Shown here piece by piece: positions 8,373-17,420 of a DNA stretch of 64,000 nucleotides. The first letter of the stretch is position 1; the number at the start of each line of letters is the position of its first letter. The stretch spans positions 78,217 to 142,216 of the forward strand of contig QUFP01000004.1 in the NCBI GenBank assembly GCA_003478935.1, written 5' to 3'. Below the pieces are notes generated by a model. The model ran no database searches, was not told the DNA's origin, and saw nothing but the letters and a program-made list of their open reading frames with translations. This DNA is from Firmicutes bacterium AF25-13AC (GTDB lineage: Bacteria > Bacillota > Clostridia > Lachnospirales > Lachnospiraceae). The position numbers and the translations under genes are program-made.

Positions 8373-9317
8373 TTATTTACAATCTTTTTCTGTTCGCTCC
8401 TGAATCTCTGCATGATACAGCTCTAATTCAAAATCCTGGCGATTTTTGTGAAGCATATTTTGGAGTGATATTCCAATGCCTGCCAGCTGTATTGCTGCGA
8501 CTGACAAAAATCCGCTGACAATCAGTGTTGGATAGCGCGGCACAAGGCCTGTTTCAATATAAGTGATTAATACTGGCACAAACATTACTAGCGAAATTAG
8601 AAACAACATTATGCTTATTATACCGAAGAAGGCAAATGGATTGTAAATACGAAAAAGGCGAATCAGCGTCTTAATTACACTCCAGCCATCTAAGAAGGTA
8701 TTGAGCTTTGACACGCTTCCTTCTGGCCGATCACGATATGGTATAATTACGTTTTCCACCTGCATACGCTTGTCAATCGCATGAATACTCATTTCTGTCT
8801 CTATCTCAAACCGACATGATAAAATCGGAAATGTTTTCACAAAACGGTAGCTGAATGCACGATACCCCGTCATTATATCGCGGATGCTTCCGTGGAAAAG
8901 TTTTGATACCATTCCCCGAACAAGACAATTGCCTATATTGTGGAATGGGCGCTTGTTTTCCTCAAAATAAGTAGATGACAATCTATCTCCAACTACCATA
9001 TCCGCATTGTGTTCCTGTACAAGCTTTACCATTTTTGCAGCAGATTCTGCTGGGTAAGTGTCATCCCCATCCACAAGTATGTAGCAATGTGCATCAATTT
9101 CCTGAAACATTCTGCGCACTACATTTCCCTTTCCCTGCTGATACTCATGACGCACTATAGCTCCTGCCTTTTTTGCAAGCTTCTCTGTGTCATCTGTTGA
9201 ATTATTGTCGTACACATAAATGACGGCGTCAGGCAGCACACGTTTAAAATCTGATACCACCTTTTCAATTGTTTTGTCCTCATTATAACAGGGGATCAAT
9301 ACAGCAATATCATCCAT
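8373..9317 (-). CDS. GT2 family glycosyltransferase (polyprenyl-phosphate type)
   Basis: 314 residues starting MDDIAVLIPCYNEDKTIE at 9317 behind AGGAGG. The motifs are YVYDNNSTD, the DGDD metal site and IMTGYRAFSYRF. The C-terminal third has two predicted membrane helices (FGIISIMLFLISLVMFVPVL and LIVSGFLSVAAIQLAGIGISL), as in DPM1-like bacterial enzymes that load a sugar onto a polyprenyl phosphate. It follows the membrane protein 9354-11336 by 36 bases in the same direction, so they form an operon. It is the better-preserved paralogue of the gene at 3817-4716. Confidence 0.88.
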   Translation of the reverse strand: MDDIAVLIPCYNEDKTIEKVVSDFKRVLPDAVIYVYDNNSTDDTEKLAKKAGAIVRHEYQQGKGNVVRRMFQEIDAHCYILVDGDDTYPAESAAKMVKLVQEHNADMVVGDRLSSTYFEENKRPFHNIGNCLVRGMVSKLFHGSIRDIMTGYRAFSYRFVKTFPILSCRFEIETEMSIHAIDKRMQVENVIIPYRDRPEGSVSKLNTFLDGWSVIKTLIRLFRIYNPFAFFGIISIMLFLISLVMFVPVLITYIETGLVPRYPTLIVSGFLSVAAIQLAGIGISLQNMLHKNRQDFELELYHAEIQERTEKDCK

Positions 9318-9353
9318 GTCCTCTCCTCCTTTCAAATTGGTACACTGCAAGTT

Positions 9354-11336
9354 TTAATAAACACATCTAAATATTGATAGCTGTGCTCCTTCATAGTATT
9401 TTTGAAATTCAATGCCACTGTCTGTAAAAATATTAGTTATTCCAGCTGCTATTTTTTCATCAAAATCATTTGTACTGACTATATATCTGATATTTAATTT
9501 CTTTAGTTCCTCTGGTGAAAGTGTTACTTCTACATAATCTGTACTGACTAACTCAAGCATCGTCTTGCTTCCAAGTGATGCTCTAATATGGCAATACCTA
9601 TTGTAGATATCTTCATATTCTCCTTCCTGATCTAACATCTCCCAGCGTGTTTTCTGAGGATATGTCTGCGTTGTATTCAGGCAATCTGCTCCTGCCATCG
9701 CAGGAATGTTAGTAGCCGGGTAGGCCATATCTACGACAAGCCATATTGCCTTGGGATCCTCTTTTACAAGATCACGAATTTGCTGCATCGTTTCACTTTT
9801 CGTAATTTCAGGTACCCCCTTTGCAACTGGATTTATCCAAATTGATGATGCTAATACTACTGTGCATACTCCTAAAACTGCCATTGTATACTTGCTTTTT
9901 CTTGCCCGATACAGCAGATAAAAAACAACTGCTAGAATTGCCCAGACAACTAAAATTTTCTCTGCTGTATCAAAATACTCATATCTAAGTCCGCCTGGCT
10001 CATACTTTGTAAATCCCAAGGCTAATCTCATCGGTACAGCTGATGAAGTGACAGCTGCCAATGCTGCTAACCACCTTTTAGGTGCTTTTTCTTTTAATGC
10101 GACAGCTCTGACAAATAGAGTCAAGCGAAGAAAGCCTAACACCTGCGGTCCGCGATTTGAATTTACAAAACTAAGCAGTAGCATTTTGGCAAGCCATTTA
10201 GGAATACCAACACAATAGTACCAGGCCAAAAACAGATTCATTCCAAGTAAAAGAATGAGTAAAGGATCCTTCTTTTTTTCTTTAATGATTACCCACAGTG
10301 CGAGTATAAATCCTGCTGGTGCAAAACAAATGATAGATGAATTTTCTACAATTAGTTCATTCATGCTAAACCTGCTAACAAGCGAAATAGGGTATTTCAT
10401 CATCCACCAAAGACCTGTACCGCCTGATGACGAAGGTGCATTTCCAGGATAAACTGAATTTAATTCTGCTTTAATCACATCCCATGAAGTGACGGCAAGT
10501 ACTGTAAGACCTGCTGCCGTAATCACGAAAATAAGAAGCCATGGCACCACATCAACTCGTCTTAACACCTTCCTGTCAAATTTCCAAATGACAACCCACA
10601 AAAATAATGGAACAAAGCCCCATGCTACTGGCACCATCCATGTCGGATAAAATGTCAAAACATATCCTACTGCGCAAACTGCCATACCGACTGCCACTGC
10701 GATTTTTCTTGGATTAAATGCACGTGATACCAAATAGTTACTTCCAAGCACAAAACAAGCACCGTAGATCAGCATCTCAACAAGTCCATTGATTGCAAAC
10801 CACCATTGTAAAAATGGTGCAAAGCTCACACAGATTGATAACATTACAGATAATTTTTTCTGCCCATCAGTAATCAGCATTCCTAGCTCAAACCATGACA
10901 AAAACAGCACGATCAGACGTGAACACCAAAACCATGAAAGTCCTCTATCACTTCCAAAGAAAAGATATCCCCAATAAAATGGGCGAAATAATGTCAGAAT
11001 ATCCCACGATGGCTGTCCATACACGAGCATGTTATCTGTCAATATACTGCCAAGTGTTTGGCTATAGCGATTATATGAACCAAGCGTATTATATTGCTGA
11101 CGAAAACAAAGCGGCGTCAATGTTCCCCACTCATCACTTCGCCAGACACGCGGTTCTCCCAAACGAATACCGCTTTCGCCATCTCCCAAAAACAACTTCC
11201 AACACCCCATAGATGATCCGCTGATTTTGAATGAAACCAACATGATTAACAGCAAAAATGATAATACAAAGCGATATTCATAAATCAGCTCAAATCCCTG
11301 TTTCAAGCCTCTTTGCTTTTGTCTTTTTTCATTCAT
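9354..11336 (-). CDS. Large polytopic membrane protein, GT-C-like
   Basis: About 660 residues with at least ten hydrophobic segments. A large first loop contains WRSDEWGTLTPLCFRQQYN and a long soluble C-terminal domain begins near residue 510. The layout resembles GT-C glycosyltransferases and uncharacterised Lachnospiraceae membrane proteins, with an acidic first loop (DGESG, RSDEWG). Function is inferred mainly from coupling to the GT2 gene 36 bases downstream. The start may be GTG at 11351 (AGGGAG five bases upstream) or the ATG at 11336 (GGAG nine bases upstream). It parallels the smaller membrane/GT2 module at 2.4-4.7 kb. Confidence 0.6.
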   Translation of the reverse strand: MNEKRQKQRGLKQGFELIYEYRFVLSFLLLIMLVSFKISGSSMGCWKLFLGDGESGIRLGEPRVWRSDEWGTLTPLCFRQQYNTLGSYNRYSQTLGSILTDNMLVYGQPSWDILTLFRPFYWGYLFFGSDRGLSWFWCSRLIVLFLSWFELGMLITDGQKKLSVMLSICVSFAPFLQWWFAINGLVEMLIYGACFVLGSNYLVSRAFNPRKIAVAVGMAVCAVGYVLTFYPTWMVPVAWGFVPLFLWVVIWKFDRKVLRRVDVVPWLLIFVITAAGLTVLAVTSWDVIKAELNSVYPGNAPSSSGGTGLWWMMKYPISLVSRFSMNELIVENSSIICFAPAGFILALWVIIKEKKKDPLLILLLGMNLFLAWYYCVGIPKWLAKMLLLSFVNSNRGPQVLGFLRLTLFVRAVALKEKAPKRWLAALAAVTSSAVPMRLALGFTKYEPGGLRYEYFDTAEKILVVWAILAVVFYLLYRARKSKYTMAVLGVCTVVLASSIWINPVAKGVPEITKSETMQQIRDLVKEDPKAIWLVVDMAYPATNIPAMAGADCLNTTQTYPQKTRWEMLDQEGEYEDIYNRYCHIRASLGSKTMLELVSTDYVEVTLSPEELKKLNIRYIVSTNDFDEKIAAGITNIFTDSGIEFQKYYEGAQLSIFRCVY

Positions 11337-11450
11337 TGTTTCTTTCTCCACAACTTCTCCCTTCTTTTTAGTGTTTCTATTATCTTACCACATCTAGGTG
11401 ACATCTCTCTTACTCTTTCGTGACAAATTTGTCACTTAATTTATATCAAT

Positions 11451-11654
11451 GATGTTGGGGTCAAAAGGTATTTTGACCCCTTTGATACCAGATTGCTACG
11501 TGCTTTGCACTCTCGCAATCTTCAAAAACATTCGTAATCCGCTCATTTTTCTTTGAAAAATGGCTACTTACTCATGTTTTTGGCGGGTCAAGAGTTCAAA
11601 AAACCTCTTGCAAGCAAGCTTGCATCGGCTTTCTGACCTTTTGACCCTGGTATC
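11451..11654 (-). repeat. Structured dispersed repeat, copy A
   Basis: A 204-bp element with its left end GATGTTGGGGTCAAAAGGT and its right end reading GATACCAGGGTCAAAAGG on the minus strand. It has four potential stem-loops. It overlaps the last 22 codons of the gene at 11588-14761 and is in the same sense as that gene. Other copies are at 27477, 31059 and 42488. Confidence 0.85.
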
Positions 11655-14600
11655 ATATCAATTTCTTTGCGCACATTTCCCATGCTGTCTCTTATTACGA
11701 TACGACCTATTTCCTGAACACATTTCATTTGTTCATTCATAAATAAAATAATGCCGTAACCATCAAGCATTGTGCCATCAGCTAAATAATACAAAATTTC
11801 AGAATACTCTTTTTCTGCATATGCAATTGAAAGTATGTCGACTCCTGCTGCACCTGTATTACTCTGGCTCGCCATGCGTGCCGTGATTTTGCCATTCTCA
11901 CTGATAAGATGAGTATCGTTATCGTTTCCGTATAAAAATTTCTTATTTTGATCAAACAACAGTCCAAATATATTTCCCTCTTGCATAACCTGTACATCTG
12001 AACATTGCAGGATCTCATTCATGATCTCTGCATCAACTTTTATTTTATTTCCCCATATAAGATTTTCTACAAATCCATTGCCACTTTCATCTAATCCCCA
12101 GTACCATAAGCACACTTCGTCATACATGTTACCGAGATAAATCTGATTTTGCGGATACGCATTTATTATATTAAATTCATCATCGCACCGATAATAATAT
12201 ATTTTCTGATGCTCGGCGGATGTTGTCTGTAAAAAGAACTCGTGTCTCCCCTCATTATTTGCTGTTACCGTAAGAAGACACAGACCATTTCCTTGTGCAT
12301 CTGGATTTTTAGCAAAAAATTCATCTTCTGACAAAACAATTTTTAATGTATTGTCATCACCCATAGCTGTTAAAAGTCCTTTTCCATTCGTATCGTTCCA
12401 ACTTTTATAAATTCTCCAGCCAGCTTCCCCACCAGTCCATGTCAGTCCTGATTGCTCTATCCATATGGTCTCTCCTTGCGCATTAACACATTTCGTATAA
12501 TGACTGCCATCTGAAAAATACTCATTTATTAAAATCTCATCGCACAGCACGGTCAGAACATTCTCATTTTCCTGAATCATAATCAGCAGCTGTCCTGTCT
12601 TGTCATACACGGCACGTCTGCTGATAATAAAGTTGCCCTGCACAGTCACATCCTCTGCCCCTTCCTCTATGCAGGTTCCGTCTGTCCGATACAAATTGCC
12701 GACATCAGATCCTATCATATACACAGAATCAGTAAAAAGAGTCACGCTCTGCCTAGCCGGCTCCACAATCCACTTTCGATCCTTCAGAGAATAGATTCCC
12801 ATCTGTGCACTCGCATAATCGCTGTCATCTGAAGCTTTGTCCTCATATTCAGTATACAAAACAAGCGGTGTATTTTCGTTCACTATCATTCCATTGCTAA
12901 TATATGCGCTATTTCCTGTAATTCCATAGCCAGGAAGTCTTAAAATTTCCTCTCCAGAAGAATCAAGAGCAAGAACCATATCTCCACCCAGCCAATTGTC
13001 TCTGCCTTCTCCTGTCGTCAGCACCAAATATTCATCTTCCGCGATTGGAAGGTTGTAAGCAAATTGCCCTCTCGGTGTAATACAAAGCTTACCATTCTGC
13101 ATCGTACATACTGCATAGCGATCTGCGTAAATAGCATTTGTGTCCTGCTCTATTAACGGTTCTCCATTTGCATTAAAATATAATGTATTGGGATTTGTTC
13201 CATTCTCATAGACAACAATTGTATCTTCATCCAGATTAACAACATTCTCCTGCAAAACTGTATGCCCTCTTGACTCAGAAATGACAGTTCCGTTTGAAAT
13301 CAGCAGAGTAACAATATTGTTTGGATTTATCGTATTAATTGTAACGCCATACATTGGGCCTGCATTTGTAATATCTATATAAGAAATCTCACCACCTTGT
13401 AGATCAACGGATGCCGTAACAATTGTCTCCTTTGTCCAAAAATTCGTGATTGTCAGAAGTCCATCAGCTGTAATTTGATACGTTAATGGCACACGGGTAT
13501 CATCCTCATAATAAGTATCTATAAATTCTTTTGGAAGTTCTTCAGTTATATTATACTGACTGTCACAGGCATAATAATGATATATAGAAGAACCTTCCTG
13601 GTTCTCGATTAAGCTAATAATAACTTCTCCTGTCTGTTTATTTTCACATACAATACTAATTTTAGTTCCATTTGGCTCCCATTCTGCATTTTGTGCAAGC
13701 CAGTCCGCTTCCTTTAATTTTGGATTTAACATCAAATCTGTTACAATGCCTTGTCCATCTGCTGTCTCCCAGCTAAGCAGATTATTTGCATCAGTTAAGT
13801 ATAGCCAATCACTGACAGTCCATACTGTTGCCATCGTATCAACATCAAACATTATATACTCATTTGTACTAAAATCACATCCTAGCACATAATTTCCAAA
13901 CTCGTATTGTGCAGTAAATGACGGATGTTCGCCAAGTAACTGTCCATCACAATCATACACATAATCTTCGCTATAAATACGATCTCCTACTCGCCTGAAT
14001 ACCTGATTATCCTGTGTCAGTTCAATACCATTGATATTATATAACTTTCCTGATGAATAGAGTGTACTGTCGCTGCTTGTAAATACCGTATCTGACAACT
14101 GATTCCAGTAAGTATGAAACTCCTGACTAAGCTGCAATTCTCCGCCTACATACATCTGATAGCCCACCGTTTGAAGATTATTTATCGGTACTCGCTCTCC
14201 ATTCTTTACAAGAACACACTTTTTCCCTGTTAACAATTTTCCAGAAATGGTAGTTTCAAGGCTGCCATCCCATGCATTATATACAGATACTGTACTTTCA
14301 TCTGTCTGCACCATAAATTGATAGTTTGTTGCATGACTAAGCCAGCCTGCCTCATTTGTTGTTTCCTGTAATGCAGCTTCTGTTGTCTCTGCTTCTGTCG
14401 TTTCTGCCTGTGTCGTCTCTTCTTCTGTCGTCTCTTCCTCTGTCTCCCACTCAATTTCCGTTGTCTCTTCTGTCTGATATGGAAGCTGCATCGGAACATT
14501 TGAATGATCGATTCTATTGCGTCCTGTCTGAAAGAAGATTGCCGTACAAATTGCTGCTGCCGCGGCAAGTGTACCGCCTACAATAAAATATCCTGGCACA

Positions 14601-14761
14601 CTTTTATCGCTCTGATAGTGCTTGTAATCCTCCGCCTCTAAGATAAAATCATCACGGATATCGCCCATCCACATCAAAATTTCTTGTTCCCGCTCTGCCA
14701 TTTCAGGTGTTTGCTCTTTTGCATTTTTCTTAGACTTGCTTTCAAAATCATGCTTTTTCAT
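11588..14761 (-). CDS. Very large membrane-anchored putative anti-sigma factor
   Basis: 1,057 residues starting MKKHDFESKSKKNAKE at 14761 behind AGGAGG, overlapping the end of the sigma gene by 14 bases. A cytoplasmic N-terminus with IRDDFILEAEDY is followed by one membrane span (VGGTLAAAAAICTAIFF), a Thr/Glu-rich linker (ETTE repeats, about residues 95-135) and a huge extracytoplasmic part with WD/propeller-like repeats that probably senses an external signal. Its last 22 residues (IPGSKGQKADASLLARGFLNS plus stop) are encoded by repeat copy A, so the native C-terminus was probably replaced. The anti-sigma role is inferred from position and layout. Confidence 0.65.
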   Translation of the reverse strand: MKKHDFESKSKKNAKEQTPEMAEREQEILMWMGDIRDDFILEAEDYKHYQSDKSVPGYFIVGGTLAAAAAICTAIFFQTGRNRIDHSNVPMQLPYQTEETTEIEWETEEETTEEETTQAETTEAETTEAALQETTNEAGWLSHATNYQFMVQTDESTVSVYNAWDGSLETTISGKLLTGKKCVLVKNGERVPINNLQTVGYQMYVGGELQLSQEFHTYWNQLSDTVFTSSDSTLYSSGKLYNINGIELTQDNQVFRRVGDRIYSEDYVYDCDGQLLGEHPSFTAQYEFGNYVLGCDFSTNEYIMFDVDTMATVWTVSDWLYLTDANNLLSWETADGQGIVTDLMLNPKLKEADWLAQNAEWEPNGTKISIVCENKQTGEVIISLIENQEGSSIYHYYACDSQYNITEELPKEFIDTYYEDDTRVPLTYQITADGLLTITNFWTKETIVTASVDLQGGEISYIDITNAGPMYGVTINTINPNNIVTLLISNGTVISESRGHTVLQENVVNLDEDTIVVYENGTNPNTLYFNANGEPLIEQDTNAIYADRYAVCTMQNGKLCITPRGQFAYNLPIAEDEYLVLTTGEGRDNWLGGDMVLALDSSGEEILRLPGYGITGNSAYISNGMIVNENTPLVLYTEYEDKASDDSDYASAQMGIYSLKDRKWIVEPARQSVTLFTDSVYMIGSDVGNLYRTDGTCIEEGAEDVTVQGNFIISRRAVYDKTGQLLIMIQENENVLTVLCDEILINEYFSDGSHYTKCVNAQGETIWIEQSGLTWTGGEAGWRIYKSWNDTNGKGLLTAMGDDNTLKIVLSEDEFFAKNPDAQGNGLCLLTVTANNEGRHEFFLQTTSAEHQKIYYYRCDDEFNIINAYPQNQIYLGNMYDEVCLWYWGLDESGNGFVENLIWGNKIKVDAEIMNEILQCSDVQVMQEGNIFGLLFDQNKKFLYGNDNDTHLISENGKITARMASQSNTGAAGVDILSIAYAEKEYSEILYYLADGTMLDGYGIILFMNEQMKCVQEIGRIVIRDSMGNVRKEIDMIPGSKGQKADASLLARGFLNS

Positions 14762-15323
14762 AAACAGTGTCCTCCTTTCCACTTTGTTCCCAATAAACTC
14801 TAAAACGCTTTCTCATCTGATACAATGTGTTATAAACATTTTTTTCCTTTAAACCCATATGCTTTGCAATTTCCCGTGGTGTCTCCATGTACCAAAATCG
14901 AAGCACGAAAATCATCCGATCTGTTCTTGTCTGTTTTTCCAAAAATCCATTCAGACGCTGCACAAAATCATCTTTGTCAATCATACGGCTAATAGCGTCC
15001 TCACCGATAAGATCACCAACTTCCTGCTCAATCACACTAATTTTTCCATATCCGCGTTTCCATGCCTTATTATGAATTATCTTGTTAAGCGATAAATTTC
15101 TTGTAATTCTTGCGACATATGCTCGAAGCGAATCTGGTCTGTTTTCTGGAATGCTGCACCATGTTTTCCACCAAGTATCATTTAAACATTCGCTCACATC
15201 CTCACGGTTCTGTACAATTTCCCATGAAATCTGTCTGCAGTAATGGCCATAATTTATTTCAAGCTCTTCTATTGCAATCTCGTCTCGTATCCATAACAAC
15301 CTTATAATGTCAATATCTGTCAT
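14748..15323 (-). CDS. RNA polymerase sigma factor, sigma-70/ECF-like
   Basis: 191 residues. Region 2 is seen as INYGHYCRQISWEIVQNREDVSECLNDTW and region 4 as ETPREIAKHMGLKEKNVYNTLYQMRKRF, a typical helix-turn-helix. A GGGG-rich binding site precedes the ATG. The overlap with the membrane protein gene downstream suggests translational coupling of sigma and inhibitor. It is similar in layout to the 1732-2289 gene (DVSECLNDTWWKTW against DTEECCSDTYWDLW), so the two pairs look paralogous. Confidence 0.87.
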   Translation of the reverse strand: MTDIDIIRLLWIRDEIAIEELEINYGHYCRQISWEIVQNREDVSECLNDTWWKTWCSIPENRPDSLRAYVARITRNLSLNKIIHNKAWKRGYGKISVIEQEVGDLIGEDAISRMIDKDDFVQRLNGFLEKQTRTDRMIFVLRFWYMETPREIAKHMGLKEKNVYNTLYQMRKRFRVYWEQSGKEDTVYEKA

Positions 15324-15443
15324 CCCCCTGTCCTCTCTTTCTTCTCTACGGCTGTATGCATTCTAATATAATACCTTATACCATATAAGACAAAATCTAT
15401 AAATAAATTTCTTACAAAATCAAAATTTTTTTTAGTTGCTTAC

Positions 15444-15463
15444 GAAAGCCCCTCGGTGTAATG
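15444..15463. repeat. Short dispersed motif, copy 1
   Basis: The 20-mer gaaagcccctcggtgtaatg matches 29441-29460 at 18 of 20 positions. Both lie next to intergenic terminators. Confidence 0.4.
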
Positions 15464-15495
15464 ACTTAGATAATGTTTTATCCGTAAATTGCAGC

Positions 15496-15526
15496 AAAAA
15501 AAGACAGCTGGTTTTCACCAACTGTC
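15496..15526 (-). terminator. Intrinsic terminator of the YesL-like gene
   Basis: On the minus strand GACAGTTGGT-gaaa-ACCAGCTGTC is followed by TTTTTTT. It lies 13 bases after the stop at 15539. Confidence 0.85.
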
Positions 15527-15538
15527 TCGCTTTTACTT

Positions 15539-16356
15539 TTATTTTTGCTCTTCTTTATTATCCTGTGTGGCTGCGCTGTCTGTTTCTTCTTTAGGTTCTC
15601 TTGATGCAAACATCTCTCTTGAGAAGACCTGTGTATCTGCTTGCTGCTGATCTTGCTGGGTCATAACGATATGAACCTGCTCGCCTTCTTCTGCTTCCTG
15701 TGCCTCTAACTCACGTTTAGCCTCTGCAACTACAGAATCACCATTTGCCTCGTCTTCCTTCGGGATATACTTATCGAAGATACTACCAAGAAGTATGACT
15801 GTAAAAATGCAATCAGACCATAGCTTAATAAGATCAACGGTGGGAAGAACAGACATCCCACGATAACAGCTATTGCAATAATAATCATTGCCAGGCTGCG
15901 GAAGATATGCTTTACACCGATGAACAGTGCATTTCTGAGTGTGAAGCGAATCTTATTGTAAAACTTTGCCTGAAGCGGATATACATAAACAAGTGTGATC
16001 AGATAAAGTAAGAAAATTCCAAGGAATACAATTCCAAGAATACGGCTAATCTGTGTACCCATCATAAAGTATGCATAAATATCATACAAGAAGAATACAA
16101 GAAGCAATGTCATGATGATACCGATCACACTTCCCTGTTTGAAGTTTTCCTTGAAGGACTTAAAGAAGCTTCTTACTGTGTACGACTCCTCATCCCTCAC
16201 AAGTTTCAGTGTTACATAATACACCGCAGTTGATGCTGGTCCAATCGTAATGATCGGGATACAGCAGACAGCCCACAAAAGTGTCAGGATAAACACATCT
16301 ACGAGTTTTCCCATAAACCGCCAAATTGGATTGTCAAGATTAAACAAGCTTCCCAT
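15539..16356 (-). CDS. YesL-like DUF624 membrane protein, frameshifted
   Basis: The N-terminal frame starts MGSLFNLDNPIWRFMGKLVDVF at 16356 and encodes five or six membrane helices in DUF624/YesL style (LLWAVCCIPIITIGPASTAVYYV). Near 15799 the frame breaks. Restoring one base joins FLQSY to the LLGSIFDKYIPKEDE frame and yields 272 residues with a charged, Glu-rich cytoplasmic tail ending at 15539. The total length is a multiple of three only after adding that base. DUF624 proteins often accompany carbohydrate transporters, but none is adjacent here. The break is probably a sequencing error. Confidence 0.8.
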
Positions 16357-16599
16357 TATAAGTACCTCTATTCCTTTTTCACATATTGCGCTGCGATCAC
16401 GCAGACGCTCCCGGACGGCTATATTTTTTATTTGCCGCTCATAGATTTTATTATATATGAGGATTCCTAAAAATGCAAACGAATGATGCAGATTTTATGA
16501 TTATTTTATACTAATCATACTATTTTCATTTCCATATCGCAAAAACTGTGTTACACTAGTATCATACTTCTTATACCACAGAAAGGCATGGATTAAAAT

Positions 16600-17370
16600 A
16601 TGAGAATTGAAGCAGATGACCCAAGCAAAAAACAACCAAAGAAGGAGGAATTTAACCCGGTAAAAAGTGAAAAACGCAGTTTTAAATCTGAAATTGCTAA
16701 AATGAAGTCAATGGGCTTTAAGGATGGATGGGAATATTTCTGGAGCTATTATAAGGTTCCAGTCTTTGTGATCATAGGTGTGATCGCCATTGTGATTAGT
16801 ATCACCGTGTCCGTAATCAGAAACAGCCGTCCATTTATCGTGCAGGTTCATGTTTATAACAACTACTTATCAGATAATGCTGATGTCGATTCCCTTGAAA
16901 AAGAATTTGCCGCCTATGAGGATATGAGCCTTAAAGACTATCAGATCAGTTTTAATCTGACAGAATATCTTGACTTTAGCGGATCAGACGAGGCTTCCTA
17001 TACCTCTATGATGAAGGTAATGGCAATGGCAGCCGCCCACGATCTTGATGTACTCGGCGGCAATACTGCATTTGTCAATTATTATGGTGTCGGTGAGGAA
17101 GATAATACCTTATTTGCCGATCTCGAGGAAACACTTCCTCCGGCATTCTTCCAATACTTAAAGGAGCAGGATCGTATCCTTTACTTAAGCCGCACTGATG
17201 AAGCTGGCAAGGTCCTTGGCCAGTACGCAGCTGCAATAGACGTTAGTGATACTCGTATCGTAAATAAAAATTGTCTGTTAGGTACACCATGTTACCTTGG
17301 CATTGCTGTCAACACGTCAAGACTTCAGACTTCCATTGACTTTTTGGAGTGGATTTTTGATTATCAATAA
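16600..17370 (+). CDS. Single-span membrane protein of unknown function
   Basis: 256 residues. A highly charged N-terminus (about 60 residues, many Lys and Glu) leads to one membrane helix (VPVFVIIGVIAIVISITVSVI, about residues 64-84) and an extracytoplasmic domain of about 170 residues. The topology suggests anchoring by the positive-inside rule. I do not recognise the domain. The ribosome binding site (AAAGG 13 bases before the ATG) is weak. It is transcribed away from the YesL-like gene and ends at a shared bidirectional terminator, so it appears monocistronic. Confidence 0.7.
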   Translation: MRIEADDPSKKQPKKEEFNPVKSEKRSFKSEIAKMKSMGFKDGWEYFWSYYKVPVFVIIGVIAIVISITVSVIRNSRPFIVQVHVYNNYLSDNADVDSLEKEFAAYEDMSLKDYQISFNLTEYLDFSGSDEASYTSMMKVMAMAAAHDLDVLGGNTAFVNYYGVGEEDNTLFADLEETLPPAFFQYLKEQDRILYLSRTDEAGKVLGQYAAAIDVSDTRIVNKNCLLGTPCYLGIAVNTSRLQTSIDFLEWIFDYQ

Positions 17371-17373
17371 ATA

Positions 17374-17420
17374 AAAAAGTCCAATAGGCCGGATTAATAT
17401 TCCGCCTATTGGATTTTTTT
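17374..17420. terminator. Bidirectional terminator
   Basis: CCAATAGG..CGGA (17381-17393) pairs with TCCG..CCTATTGG (17401-17412), flanked by an A-run and a T-run. It sits between the converging genes that end at 17370 and 17419. Confidence 0.85.

Noticed and set aside
15730..15856. Programmed frameshift in the YesL-like gene
   Set aside because: No slippery site or pseudoknot is evident, and many nearby genes share the same one-base loss.
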